Origin: Labrenzia sp. PHM005
GTDB lineage: Bacteria; Pseudomonadota; Alphaproteobacteria; Rhizobiales; Stappiaceae
Reading direction: 5' to 3'
Length of the DNA: 64,000 bases
Assembly: GCF_006517275.1 (NCBI RefSeq)
Contig: NZ_CP041191.1
Coordinates: forward strand, 1-64,000
This document shows, one piece after another, positions 44,450-52,285 of this stretch (positions are counted from its first letter, which is position 1; each line of letters begins with the position of its first letter). A model generated the notes under the pieces. It was given only the letters and a program-made list of their open reading frames with translations. It was not told where the DNA came from and did no database searches. The position numbers were made by a program, and so were the translations under genes.

Positions 44450-45508
44450 CTACTGATATGTGCCCATATAGTTGTCGAGCGTGATATCGCGCATGATCCG
44501 ATAGGGCGCCAACAGATGAGGATCGTCGGTATCGCGCAGCCACCACAGAGACTTTATGACCTTGGGTTTGCTGACACCGGTGATCGGCCGGGCGAGTCTG
44601 TCCTTACCGCCGGACAACAACCCACCTAAAGGAACAACGGTGCGCGGAATGGTGATCTGCCGGCGCTCGATATCATTTGCGATCCGGAGCGTGGTGTCGA
44701 TCTGCCTAGCAAGCGCATTCATCTGACCGAGCATTTCACGGCCCAGTGCTTCCGGATTGTCTCGCAGCGGCAGGATCTTGTTGTAGACAGTTGGAAGCGG
44801 CGTGTTGATCCAGGCCTTGGTTATCCCGCTGCCAAACTCCCGGTCTGCGGTTTTGCTATCGGCGCGCAAATACCGGTCTAGACGGCCATTAAAGACCCAG
44901 ATTTCATCAATTCGGTGAAACCCCTTGTCGAGAAGAAAATCCAATAAACGGTCGACCAGAATGCGATCACGTTGAAATTTGAGTGTATCGATTTGCCGGC
45001 GGGCTTCAAAAATGGCTTCCAGCCAAATCGCCTCCCGTTCATCGCGCACTTTGATTGCGTCCGCCTCGACAATATCGGGCGTGAAACCCATGTGCCTTTT
45101 CTTCTTGTAAAAGACATCAAAAACCAGTTCCAAAGCATCCCGTTCGCCAACCGGTGCGTTCTGTCTCGACATGCGGATGCGCATCGGAACGGCCTCACCT
45201 TCCCTGATTTCCAGTTTCAGAAACTCATCATGACACGCTCTTAGCGTTCCATTTGCGACGACCAATCCTCGTGCAAAGCGGCCGCCGTCTTTTCTGTAGG
45301 TGATCTGACGGCGTAATCCGTGTGCAACTTCAGTCACGAATGACTCGAAGCTCGAGCGCATCGGAATATCTTGCATGCGCTGACCGTTTTTGTCGTGCAA
45401 CCAAACCTGCTTGAAAAGAGATCCATAGGCGGCGAACCGGCGCATCGCACGGTCGCGCAATTGCAACTCAGGGGTATAGGAAAAACTCGGTGCTGGATTG
45501 CCACTCAT
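44450..45508 (-). CDS. Cargo protein of unknown function inserted in the head operon
   Basis: A 352-aa soluble protein I do not recognise, on the strand opposite to all late phage genes. It is rich in arginine and charged residues (MRRFAAYGSLFKQVWLHDKN, RDEREAIWLEAIFEARRQID). ATG 45508 is chosen because GGAGG lies 8 nt upstream; a TTG at 45547 would add 13 residues. The opposite orientation, own ribosome site and flanking repeats indicate an independently expressed moron that can be read in the lysogen. Exclusion or defence is possible but nothing in the sequence proves it. Confidence 0.7.
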   Translation of the reverse strand: MSGNPAPSFSYTPELQLRDRAMRRFAAYGSLFKQVWLHDKNGQRMQDIPMRSSFESFVTEVAHGLRRQITYRKDGGRFARGLVVANGTLRACHDEFLKLEIREGEAVPMRIRMSRQNAPVGERDALELVFDVFYKKKRHMGFTPDIVEADAIKVRDEREAIWLEAIFEARRQIDTLKFQRDRILVDRLLDFLLDKGFHRIDEIWVFNGRLDRYLRADSKTADREFGSGITKAWINTPLPTVYNKILPLRDNPEALGREMLGQMNALARQIDTTLRIANDIERRQITIPRTVVPLGGLLSGGKDRLARPITGVSKPKVIKSLWWLRDTDDPHLLAPYRIMRDITLDNYMGTYQ

Positions 45509-45642
45509 GTCCACTGCCTCCAGCCTATAGTGGTAGAACGAAGGCAATAGATTGCTGTGCTCTGCATCACATTTTTACTGTTTGGCATGCCGTCAGTTTT
45601 CTTCCGCGCCAGGGAGAACTAACGCACCGGAGGGGTCCTGCA

Positions 45643-45852
45643 GATCCGGACGGGATTGACACGGGCTGGGATTACAATCCGCGCAATGCCAGGCATCGGG
45701 TGACGGTTGAGAGGCTGGAAACGCGCATTAGCCCGGATTGCTTATGATTGGAATAAAAGGCCGCGGAGCACGTTTCCGGCTGGAGTAAAAACCGACAAGC
45801 CAGAAACGAGTTGGCGGCGCTTGGTGCTGTTTTAACAGTGTTTAACGGCAGG
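45643..45852. repeat. gp30-end direct repeat, right copy
   Basis: Diverged second copy of 44165-44373, in the same orientation, on the far side of the inserted gene. It contains a remnant coding segment of a different gp30 allele and ends with the same GTGTTTAACGGC piece. Confidence 0.75.
45649..45747 (+). pseudogene. C-terminal remnant of a second gp30 allele
   Basis: Thirty-odd codons reading PDGIDTGWDYNPRNARHRVT, then VERLETRISPDCL and a stop. The resident gp30 ends PDGIDPGWDYNPGKEGHQVT, VERLERRSGPDFS. The two ends are homologous but clearly from different alleles, so the remnant came from another phage rather than from a recent duplication. Confidence 0.7.
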
Positions 45853-45993
45853 TTGAGAACTGCGCCCACTGCAGGGCAGAGAAATGACAAATGACTGTTC
45901 CAGAATCTTAAAACAGAGCAAAAATATTGCCGAAATCCATTTAGGGTGGCATCATACTTCTGTTGCACGTTTTTCTATAAGAGCTCGACTAAC

Positions 45994-47511
45994 ATGCTTT
46001 TTCTAATTGGCGGTCTTCTTCTTCTGGCTATTGCCACATATCCGTTTGTCTTTACACGTTGGGTTATTTCCAGAAATGACCGAGAATATGCGAGACTTTG
46101 GACTTTTTTGGACGTTATTCAGCGAGAAGCGCAGTTGGATTCTGAAAAAAAATTGCAACTGTACAAAATAATTCTATCAACAAAAAACGTTCACCAAGAG
46201 CCTCTGGAAGTAGAAGATTTAATGTTATTAGAAGATATTAAAAGTAAAATATCCTCTGAAAATCAGACTAAACTCGACGGATACCTTGGTAGTAACTTAT
46301 TTTTCTTGACAGAAAGCCAAGACAATACTGAAATAATTATAGATGGAATCTCTATGCCACTTGCAGCAATTGGCGTCTTACTTATGTTAGGCGGTAGCTT
46401 TTCAGTTTTTGAGCCACTGTCTGAGTTTTTTAGTAAGGAAGAAGGAATTAAAGACGATCCTGCTGATCCCAAATCAGATCGGCGTTACGCCATCCAACGA
46501 ATATATTATGGCACAGATCGCGCAGCCACAAAGCAGACTCCAAAAGGGCCGGATTTCGGTTTTCAAAGAGCTAATAAGCTATCTGTTGGTTTCGCAGACG
46601 TCACCATACCGTCCAAAGTGCATCGCGTTGGACAAATCGAACTGCCACGCAGCGTTACGGTATTCACCTTAACTATTTCAGAAAAGGAAGACTCCGCACG
46701 TCACTTTACAATCCATAAGATTTCTCAGCTGGGTATAAACGAACTAAAATCGCGAGCATCAAAAGCAGCAACTAAAGCAAAGGGCTATCCCGCTACAGCA
46801 TTTATTTTCATTCACGGCTTTAATACATCGTTCCGTTCTGCAGTATTTCGAACTGCACAGTTGGCATGGGATTTACGATTCGACGGGCCCGCGTTCCTTT
46901 ACAGTTGGCCAAGTGTGGGAGATACGAAAAATTATGTCACAGACATCGACGCTGCTGCAGAAGCAGCCCCTCACATGGATAAGTTTTTCGATTTGGTTTT
47001 AGCCATCCCAGGAATCGAACGCGTTCACCTTGTTGCTCACTCCATGGGCAACTATGCACTCGCAGAGCTCTTCAAGAGGGCAGAAACTCGACTTTCTAAA
47101 CGACAAGATGCTCCCTTCGATGAAATCATATTGGCATCACCAGATATAAATGTTCGCAGTTTTAGACAGGTACGCAAACAATTCGATCGCTTTGCAGAAG
47201 ATGTAACTCTCTACGCGTCGTCAACGGATAAAGCTTTGCTTGCGTCCAAGAAAATTCGATCGGATTTCGAGCGCCTCGGCGATGTTGGAAACGATGGCCC
47301 TGCAGTGTTTCCCGGGGTTTACTCAATAGACGTAAGCTCCGAAGGGACCGAAATATTCTCCACAAATCATAACATTTACGTAGAAAGCAAACTGATTCTG
47401 AGTGACCTGGGCCAGCTCTTCAGATTTGGCAGGCATCCACCAGACTGGCGTACACCAGCTTTTTACCCAAAGGCGGGTAAGAATGGTCGCTATTGGTATG
47501 TGCCATATTAA
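45994..47511 (+). CDS. Membrane-anchored alpha/beta hydrolase (DUF900 type), phage cargo
   Basis: A 505-aa protein. Two hydrophobic segments (MLFLIGGLLLLAIATYPFVF at the start, and ISMPLAAIGVLLMLGGSFSV near 120) flank a charged helical region. From about residue 180 comes an alpha/beta hydrolase of the DUF900 kind: YYGTDRAATK, oxyanion loop FIFIHGFNTSFR, nucleophile S350 in LVAHSMGNYA, candidate Asp in LASPDINV and His in TNHNIYV. Related proteins are lipase/esterase-like. The gene is AT-richer than the head genes around it. ATG 45994 is preferred over GTG 45946. It may modify the host envelope in the lysogen (inference). Confidence 0.82.
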   Translation: MLFLIGGLLLLAIATYPFVFTRWVISRNDREYARLWTFLDVIQREAQLDSEKKLQLYKIILSTKNVHQEPLEVEDLMLLEDIKSKISSENQTKLDGYLGSNLFFLTESQDNTEIIIDGISMPLAAIGVLLMLGGSFSVFEPLSEFFSKEEGIKDDPADPKSDRRYAIQRIYYGTDRAATKQTPKGPDFGFQRANKLSVGFADVTIPSKVHRVGQIELPRSVTVFTLTISEKEDSARHFTIHKISQLGINELKSRASKAATKAKGYPATAFIFIHGFNTSFRSAVFRTAQLAWDLRFDGPAFLYSWPSVGDTKNYVTDIDAAAEAAPHMDKFFDLVLAIPGIERVHLVAHSMGNYALAELFKRAETRLSKRQDAPFDEIILASPDINVRSFRQVRKQFDRFAEDVTLYASSTDKALLASKKIRSDFERLGDVGNDGPAVFPGVYSIDVSSEGTEIFSTNHNIYVESKLILSDLGQLFRFGRHPPDWRTPAFYPKAGKNGRYWYVPY

Positions 47512-47889
47512 CTTTCTGCGAGTAAGTACTCATCTTTCTCAGTCTAAATATTTTTAATAATCTATTTTAAATTGCTAGCAAAAAATATTAGTGTCAACAG
47601 ACACAGCGCCAGAATAAACAATGCCTTTTTAAAGGTGACCAACTCGCTAGACCGAACACGCTATTCTCCAAGACACACGGTTCTTTGCACATCTCAGTTA
47701 TCGTTCGAAAATGTGAGATTTGGTACTTAGACCCCCTGCATTTTGAATTGCAAATTCTTAAGAGAGCGTTAGAAAGCTAACTAGTTAGCTCTTAGCTCCC
47801 TAATGATCCTCAATTTGCGTGCCTGACAACGTTGCAGCATGATAGTCAAGCTGGCAGACAACCCAACTCTCCATCACTAATCCTCTCCC
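47512..47889. other. Noncoding stretch after the hydrolase gene
   Basis: Nothing recognisable here: AT-rich at the left, no open frame with a family match, no strong hairpin. The next element is the late-promoter-like dyad at 47890. Confidence 0.5.
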
Positions 47890-47938
47890 CACCCGTGTAC
47901 CCGCCCGGGTGTTTTTGATTTGGTCCAATCGGCACTCT
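47890..47938 (+). promoter_or_regulatory. Candidate Mor-dependent promoter, protease/head operon
   Basis: The same 22-bp dyad as at 38058 (19 of 22 bases shared), at 47890-47911. It is followed after 17 bp by the identical TCGGCACTCT (47929-47938), only 7 bp before the protease ATG. TTTTT follows the dyad here, so a terminator reading is possible, but the first copy lacks the T run. Confidence 0.6.
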
Positions 47939-47945
47939 CTGCCGC

Positions 47946-48992
47946 ATGACCTTCTCCGCCTTACAGCTCATCCTATGCGCCGCAGATCCCGCTGTTGCCG
48001 GGTCATCAGAGGGTGGCACCTGGGTCAAGCTTCTGCCGGCTGGAACATTCTCGACCCGTGACGGACGCGGCCCATTTCATGCCGGTGATGCGGATCGGAT
48101 GACCGCAATCATAAAGCGGACCAAAGATTATCTTGGCGATACGGAAATGATGATCGACTACGATCACCAGTCCGTCTTCGGCGCTGTCAAAGGTGTCGGC
48201 GGCACGGCCAAAGCGGCCGGGTGGGTGAAGGACTTCGAGGTCCGCGACGACGGGATTTATGGCCGGGTTGAATGGACGTCCGCCGCCAGGCAAGCGATTG
48301 AGGCCGGTGAATACCGCTACATCTCCCCGACCTTTGCTCCGGACAAGAAGACCCGACAAGTCTCTCTGCTCTTTAGCGCGGCACTTATAAACACGCCGGC
48401 GATGGACCTGACGGCGGTTGCCGCACATGCCGAGCTTTCACTTACCAAAGGATCAGACATGGACGAACTCCTGGAAGCCCTCGGCCTAGCCGAAGGTGCG
48501 ACGGTGGCTGACGCAGTGACGGCGATCGAAGCCCTGACCGCCACACAGACCGCGATCGCGATGGCTGTTAACCTGCCAGCAGACGCAGGCGCTGAGGCGA
48601 TCACTTCAGCGGTGACCAAGGCCGTCGCAGACACACAGCCTGATCCCGCAAAATTCGTCCCGGTTGAGCAGGTCGAAGCCCTGCAGGCAGATGTCAAAAA
48701 GCTGCAATCCGTTCAAGCCGAGGACAAAGCTGACGCCTTGGTCACGACTGCGATTGAAAGCGGCAAACTTGCGCCGGCACTCAAAGACTGGGGTTTGGAT
48801 CTTGCCCGCAAAGATCCCTCGAAATTAGAGGCCTTCACCGCCAGTGCTCCAGAACTCACCAGCACACAGCTCGGCAGCCACCCCAAACAGGACAGCGATC
48901 CGGATCTGAGTGACGCAGATCTTGAAGTCATGTCCCAGATGGGCCTCGACCGCGACGCCATGGTTGCCGCGAAGAAGGAGCTTGCAACATGA
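47946..48992 (+). CDS. Mu I-like prohead protease with scaffold domain (gp32)
   Basis: A 348-aa protein. The N-terminal 165 residues are Mu protease I-like (WVKLLPAGTFSTRDGRGPFH, MMIDYDHQSVFGAVKG, EYRYISPTFAPDKKT, LINTPAMDLTAVAA). The rest is an acidic, alanine-rich helical scaffold. In Mu, gene I encodes the protease and the nested gene Z the scaffold, and this gene shows the same arrangement (see 48459). It processes the prohead during capsid maturation. It is 7 bp downstream of the dyad element. Confidence 0.9.
   Translation: MTFSALQLILCAADPAVAGSSEGGTWVKLLPAGTFSTRDGRGPFHAGDADRMTAIIKRTKDYLGDTEMMIDYDHQSVFGAVKGVGGTAKAAGWVKDFEVRDDGIYGRVEWTSAARQAIEAGEYRYISPTFAPDKKTRQVSLLFSAALINTPAMDLTAVAAHAELSLTKGSDMDELLEALGLAEGATVADAVTAIEALTATQTAIAMAVNLPADAGAEAITSAVTKAVADTQPDPAKFVPVEQVEALQADVKKLQSVQAEDKADALVTTAIESGKLAPALKDWGLDLARKDPSKLEAFTASAPELTSTQLGSHPKQDSDPDLSDADLEVMSQMGLDRDAMVAAKKELAT
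48459..48992 (+). CDS. Nested scaffold protein (Mu Z-like), internal start in the protease gene
   Basis: An in-frame ATG at 48459 (protein starts MDELLEALGLAEGATVAD) has AAAGGA six nt upstream inside the protease gene. The 177-aa product would be the helical scaffold alone, matching the Mu I/Z pair. The evidence is the ribosome site and the domain boundary. Confidence 0.65.
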   Translation: MDELLEALGLAEGATVADAVTAIEALTATQTAIAMAVNLPADAGAEAITSAVTKAVADTQPDPAKFVPVEQVEALQADVKKLQSVQAEDKADALVTTAIESGKLAPALKDWGLDLARKDPSKLEAFTASAPELTSTQLGSHPKQDSDPDLSDADLEVMSQMGLDRDAMVAAKKELAT

Positions 48993-49399
48993 CCGCTCTG
49001 ACGACCGACCGGCGTACGCCGGAACGCGTTGCAGCCCTGCGCGAGTTTCCGCTTGCGGCCGCGACCACCCTTTATGCCGGGGCGATGGCCGCACTCAACG
49101 CCGCCAATGAATTGGTTCCGATGTCGGCCTCGACCACCTTGCGCGCCGTTGGCCGCTGCGAGGCGCGCGCCGACAATTCCGCCGGCGCTTCAGGCGACGT
49201 CAGCGGCCGCGTCAAAATAGGCTGTTTCCGCTTCGCCAACTCGGCGGCGGCCGATGAAATCACCACCGCGGACATCGGGTCGACCTGTTACGGCGTCGAC
49301 GATCAGACTGTTGCCAAAACAGACGGCACGGGAACCCGATCTGCTGCCGGCACGATCTTTGACGTCGATGCCAACGGTGTCTGGGTCGAATTCACTTAA
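48989..49399 (+). CDS. Head decoration/cement-like protein
   Basis: A 136-aa protein between scaffold and major head gene, with an Ala/Thr-rich N-terminus (PLAAATTLYAGAMAALNAAN), then beta-rich segments (VGRCEARADNSAG, GCFRFANSAAADEITTADIG, and a closing DANGVWVEF). This is the pattern of DUF2190-like capsid stabilising proteins. Overlaps the previous stop by 4 bp. Confidence 0.72.
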   Translation: MTALTTDRRTPERVAALREFPLAAATTLYAGAMAALNAANELVPMSASTTLRAVGRCEARADNSAGASGDVSGRVKIGCFRFANSAAADEITTADIGSTCYGVDDQTVAKTDGTGTRSAAGTIFDVDANGVWVEFT

Positions 49400-49428
49400 A
49401 GCCACAGGCCACCACAGGAGATCCAACC

Positions 49429-50325
49429 ATGGATATCAACACACAGACCCTTCAGTCGGCCTATGTCGGTTTTAATGCCGCGTTTCAAAGTGGCCTGGCT
49501 GAAGCAACCAGCATGGCAAGCCGGGTTGCAACCACCGTCACCTCGACCACCCGTGAAAATGAATATGGCTGGCTGGGCAAGTTTCCGCGCTTCCGGGAAT
49601 GGGTCGGCGACCGGGTGATCAATTCGCTCGCCAAACACGGTTACACGCTCAAAAACAGGCCGTTCGAACTGACTGTAGAAGTCGACCGCGATGATTTTGA
49701 TGACGACAATCTCGGGATCTACGGGCCGATGTTCCGCGATCTCGGCATGGCCTCCGCCACTTTCCCTGATGATCTGATCTGGCCGCTTTTAAAGAACGGC
49801 TTCAGCCAGACCTGCTATGACGGCCAATATTTCTTCGATACCGACCACCCCGTATTGGATGAAAACGGCGAGCCGACCTCGGTTGCCAATACAGATGGCG
49901 GCTCCGGCACACCCTGGTTCCTGCTCGATGTGAGCCGGCCACTCAAACCGTTCATCTTCCAGGACCGCAAAAGGCCGAGCAAGCTGATCCGCATGGACAA
50001 GGAAGACGATCAAAACGTCTTCATGCAAAAGCAGTTCATTTACGGCCTCGATGGCCGGGCGCAGAGCGGCTACGGCTTTTGGCAAATGGCCTGGGGTTCC
50101 AAGCAGACCCTCAATGCGGCCAACTACGAAATCGCCCGGGTTGGCCTGGGTGAACTGAAAGCTGATTTCGGCAAACCGCTCGCCATCAATCCGCGCCTGT
50201 TGGTTGTTCCCCCGTCTTTGGAAGGGGTGGCCAATGAGATCGTGCAAAGCAAACTGATCAATGGCGGCGAGACCAACAAGTGGGCCGGCACCGCCGAAGT
50301 TCTGATCGTTCCCTGGCTGGCATAA
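49429..50325 (+). CDS. Major head subunit (Mu T-like, gp34)
   Basis: A 298-aa protein matching the Mu major head subunit: VGFNAAFQSGLAEA near the start, YGWLGKFPRFREWVGDRVIN, VEVDRDDFDDDNLGIYGPMF, SQTCYDGQYFFDTDHPV, and a C-terminal LVVPPSLEGVANEIVQSKLI. It forms the HK97-fold capsid. A good hairpin terminator follows, which would let this gene be the most abundant message end. Confidence 0.95.
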   Translation: MDINTQTLQSAYVGFNAAFQSGLAEATSMASRVATTVTSTTRENEYGWLGKFPRFREWVGDRVINSLAKHGYTLKNRPFELTVEVDRDDFDDDNLGIYGPMFRDLGMASATFPDDLIWPLLKNGFSQTCYDGQYFFDTDHPVLDENGEPTSVANTDGGSGTPWFLLDVSRPLKPFIFQDRKRPSKLIRMDKEDDQNVFMQKQFIYGLDGRAQSGYGFWQMAWGSKQTLNAANYEIARVGLGELKADFGKPLAINPRLLVVPPSLEGVANEIVQSKLINGGETNKWAGTAEVLIVPWLA

Positions 50326-50348
50326 GCACGCTCCCCTCAGACCTTCTT

Positions 50349-50386
50349 CCGTTGTCCGGCCGCCAGCCTCCGGGCAACGGGGTTTT
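50349..50386 (+). terminator. Rho-independent terminator after major head gene
   Basis: Stem CCGTTGTCCGG/CCGGGCAACGG (11 bp with one G-U pair), 10-nt loop, then GGTTTT. It lies 24 bp after the major head stop. Confidence 0.75.
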
Positions 50387-50440
50387 CGAACCAGCGCAGC
50401 TGGCGCCTGTCCGTAAGCCTCACCACAAGGATCCCCTGTC

Positions 50441-50671
50441 ATGACCACCGCGAGTAAAACAAAGGCAACCGCTACCAAGTCTGCCCCCGCCCAATCAGAA
50501 GCAGATCAGCCGAAGATGGCTCTCCGGATCACTGCCAAACCTTCCGGCGGGTTCCGCCGCTGCGGTGTCCATCACCCGGCCGAACAGGTTGATCATCCGG
50601 AGGGGCGGTTTTCCGCAGCTCAAATCCGGACGCTGAAAAGCGAAGCCAATTTGGTGGTGCACGAGCTCTGA
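50441..50671 (+). CDS. Mu gp35-like protein (HI1506 type)
   Basis: A 76-aa protein. An alanine/lysine-rich N-terminus is followed by LRITAKPSGGFRRCGVHHPA, then GRFSAAQIRTLKSEANLVVH. The RRCG/FxxxQxxxLxxE pattern is that of Mu gp35/HI1506 proteins found next to the major head gene. Role unknown, perhaps head completion. Confidence 0.82.
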   Translation: MTTASKTKATATKSAPAQSEADQPKMALRITAKPSGGFRRCGVHHPAEQVDHPEGRFSAAQIRTLKSEANLVVHEL

Positions 50672-50680
50672 GGACACACC

Positions 50681-51112
50681 GTGGCCTATGTCACCCAACA
50701 GGATCTGATTGACCGGTATGGCGAAGACGAGCTGATCCAGCTCACCGACCGGACCAACCTGCCGGCAAGCACCATCGACGCGGCGGTTGTCTCTGCGGCT
50801 ATCGGAGACGCAGAGAACCTCGCCGACAGCTACATCGCCAAGAAGTATCAGGTGCCGCTGGTCCCGGTCCCAGATGTGCTGATCCCAATCATCTGCCAGA
50901 TCAGCCGCTACTATTTGCACGGGCGCCGGCTGGACAAAGACGATCCGATCACGCGGGACTTTGAACGGGCCATCGCCTGGCTGAAGGATGTCGCCAATGG
51001 CACCGTGCAGCTTGAGGCCGAGGGCAAAGCCTCCGGACAAAGTGGCAGCGGCGCGGTTCAGGTGACCGCACCCAGCCGCGTCTTCAGCCGCGACACGCTC
51101 GGAGGTTACTGA
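50681..51112 (+). CDS. Mu gp36-like head-tail connector (DUF1320)
   Basis: A 143-aa protein: YVTQQDLIDRYGEDELIQLT at the start, AIGDAENLADSYIAKKYQVP, and ISRYYLHGRRLDKDDPITRD. These are the marks of DUF1320/gp36, an adaptor at the portal. The start is GTG 50681. It shares its last base with the next ATG. Confidence 0.9.
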   Translation: MAYVTQQDLIDRYGEDELIQLTDRTNLPASTIDAAVVSAAIGDAENLADSYIAKKYQVPLVPVPDVLIPIICQISRYYLHGRRLDKDDPITRDFERAIAWLKDVANGTVQLEAEGKASGQSGSGAVQVTAPSRVFSRDTLGGY

Positions 51113-51711
51113 TGACCGGTGTTTCCTCTGCCATCACGATCGAAGACGCCGCGGTCAATGCGGCCCTTGCCCGGATTGAGGCTGCCGGCGGTGACACGCT
51201 TGCCCTGATGCAGGAAATCTCCGGCGCCATGCTGTTTTCAGTCCAGCGGCGTTTCGAAACAGAAACCGATCCGGCCGGGCGGCCGTGGAAAGCGCATGCG
51301 CCGAAAACGGCTCGCGCCCGGATCAATCGCAAACGGCGTGGCAACCGGGAAGTGACGCCGAAACTGCTGCGTAACAGCAACCGGCTCTATCAGTCGATCG
51401 TGGCCGAGGCATCAGAAACGGAAGCTGCCACCGGAACCAATCTCATCTATGCCGGGATCCACCTGCATGGCGGTACCATCACGCAATATCCGCAGAGCCG
51501 GAAGGTCCGGTTCCAGAAAGTCGGCACTCAGCTCCGCTTTGCCCGCAAAGCCCATAAACGCGTCATCGAAAAACCGGTCACATTTGGCCAGCGCACGATC
51601 GTCATTCCGGCGCGCCCGTATCTCGGGTTTTCGGAAGAAGACCGCGCCGAGATTTTGGCGATCACTGAGGCGCATTTTGAAGCGGCAGCCGAGGGACCCG
51701 AACTCTCATGA
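51112..51711 (+). CDS. Phage virion morphogenesis protein (Mu gpG-like)
   Basis: A 199-aa tail-completion-type protein: ISGAMLFSVQRRFETETDPA, GRPWKAHAPKTARARIN, LRNSNRLYQSIVAEASETEA, and RPYLGFSEEDRAEILAITEA. This is the phage virion morphogenesis family (Mu gpG, P2 S). It likely joins the tail to the head. ATGA overlap with the next gene. Confidence 0.9.
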   Translation: MTGVSSAITIEDAAVNAALARIEAAGGDTLALMQEISGAMLFSVQRRFETETDPAGRPWKAHAPKTARARINRKRRGNREVTPKLLRNSNRLYQSIVAEASETEAATGTNLIYAGIHLHGGTITQYPQSRKVRFQKVGTQLRFARKAHKRVIEKPVTFGQRTIVIPARPYLGFSEEDRAEILAITEAHFEAAAEGPELS

Positions 51712-52136
51712 GCGTCGTTGCCTCCATCATCGACAGTTTAAAGGAAGCTGGAACGCCCTTTAAAGAGGTGGCTGGTGCAATAGAATTTGCCGCGATCGAA
51801 AAGCGCCGGCGCGCAGTCCCGGCCGCCTATGTGCTGGTTGCCGAAGAAGCTGGCAGCGACAACAGCCGATCGACGGGCGGTGTTCTCCAGGAACTCGCTT
51901 CAGACATCGCGGTCATCCTTGTCACCGAGAACCTCACCGATGGCCGGATGTCAGCGGCAGCCGGCGATATCGAGGTCTTAAAGAGTTGGGTGCGCTCAAA
52001 GCTGATCGGTTTTGTCCCGACCGGCACCGAGACCGAGCTGATTTTCATCTCCGGCAAGCTGCTGAAGGCCAAATCGGGAACCGTCTGGTTCGAAGACCTT
52101 TATGGCGCGACTTCCTACTTGGAGCACCCATCATGA
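51708..52136 (+). CDS. Mu gp37-like tail terminator (DUF1834-like)
   Basis: A 142-aa protein: SIIDSLKEAGTPFKEVAGAI, PAAYVLVAEEAGSDN, then SDIAVILVTENLTDGR and SWVRSKLIGFVP. Size and place between gpG and the tail tube fit gp37/tail terminator proteins. The family label is by position and pattern. Confidence 0.75.
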   Translation: MSVVASIIDSLKEAGTPFKEVAGAIEFAAIEKRRRAVPAAYVLVAEEAGSDNSRSTGGVLQELASDIAVILVTENLTDGRMSAAAGDIEVLKSWVRSKLIGFVPTGTETELIFISGKLLKAKSGTVWFEDLYGATSYLEHPS

Positions 52137-52282
52137 GTAAGACAACTAACGGGCCGCGCCTGGGAGGCCGGTATCAGCGGGATCCGGTAACGGGTGAGCT
52201 CAAGAAACTAAAGCCTGATGAGCTTCCAGTTGCTGCGGCTGACGGCAAGACCGAGTCCCGCAAAAACGGCAAGGAGGCTTGA
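52133..52282 (+). CDS. Small phage protein (Mu gp38-like position)
   Basis: A 49-aa protein (MSKTTNGPRLGGRYQRDPVT...). The RDPVTG motif followed by a short LP segment is like DUF2635 (Mu gp38), but the match is weak. The start overlaps the previous stop (ATGA). Confidence 0.6.
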   Translation: MSKTTNGPRLGGRYQRDPVTGELKKLKPDELPVAAADGKTESRKNGKEA

Positions 52283-52285
52283 TCT

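Noticed and set aside
47890..47916. Rho-independent terminator call at 47890
   Set aside because: The hairpin and T run are real here, but the matched copy at 38058 has no T run and both share a fixed-distance downstream element, so a regulatory dyad explains both copies better.
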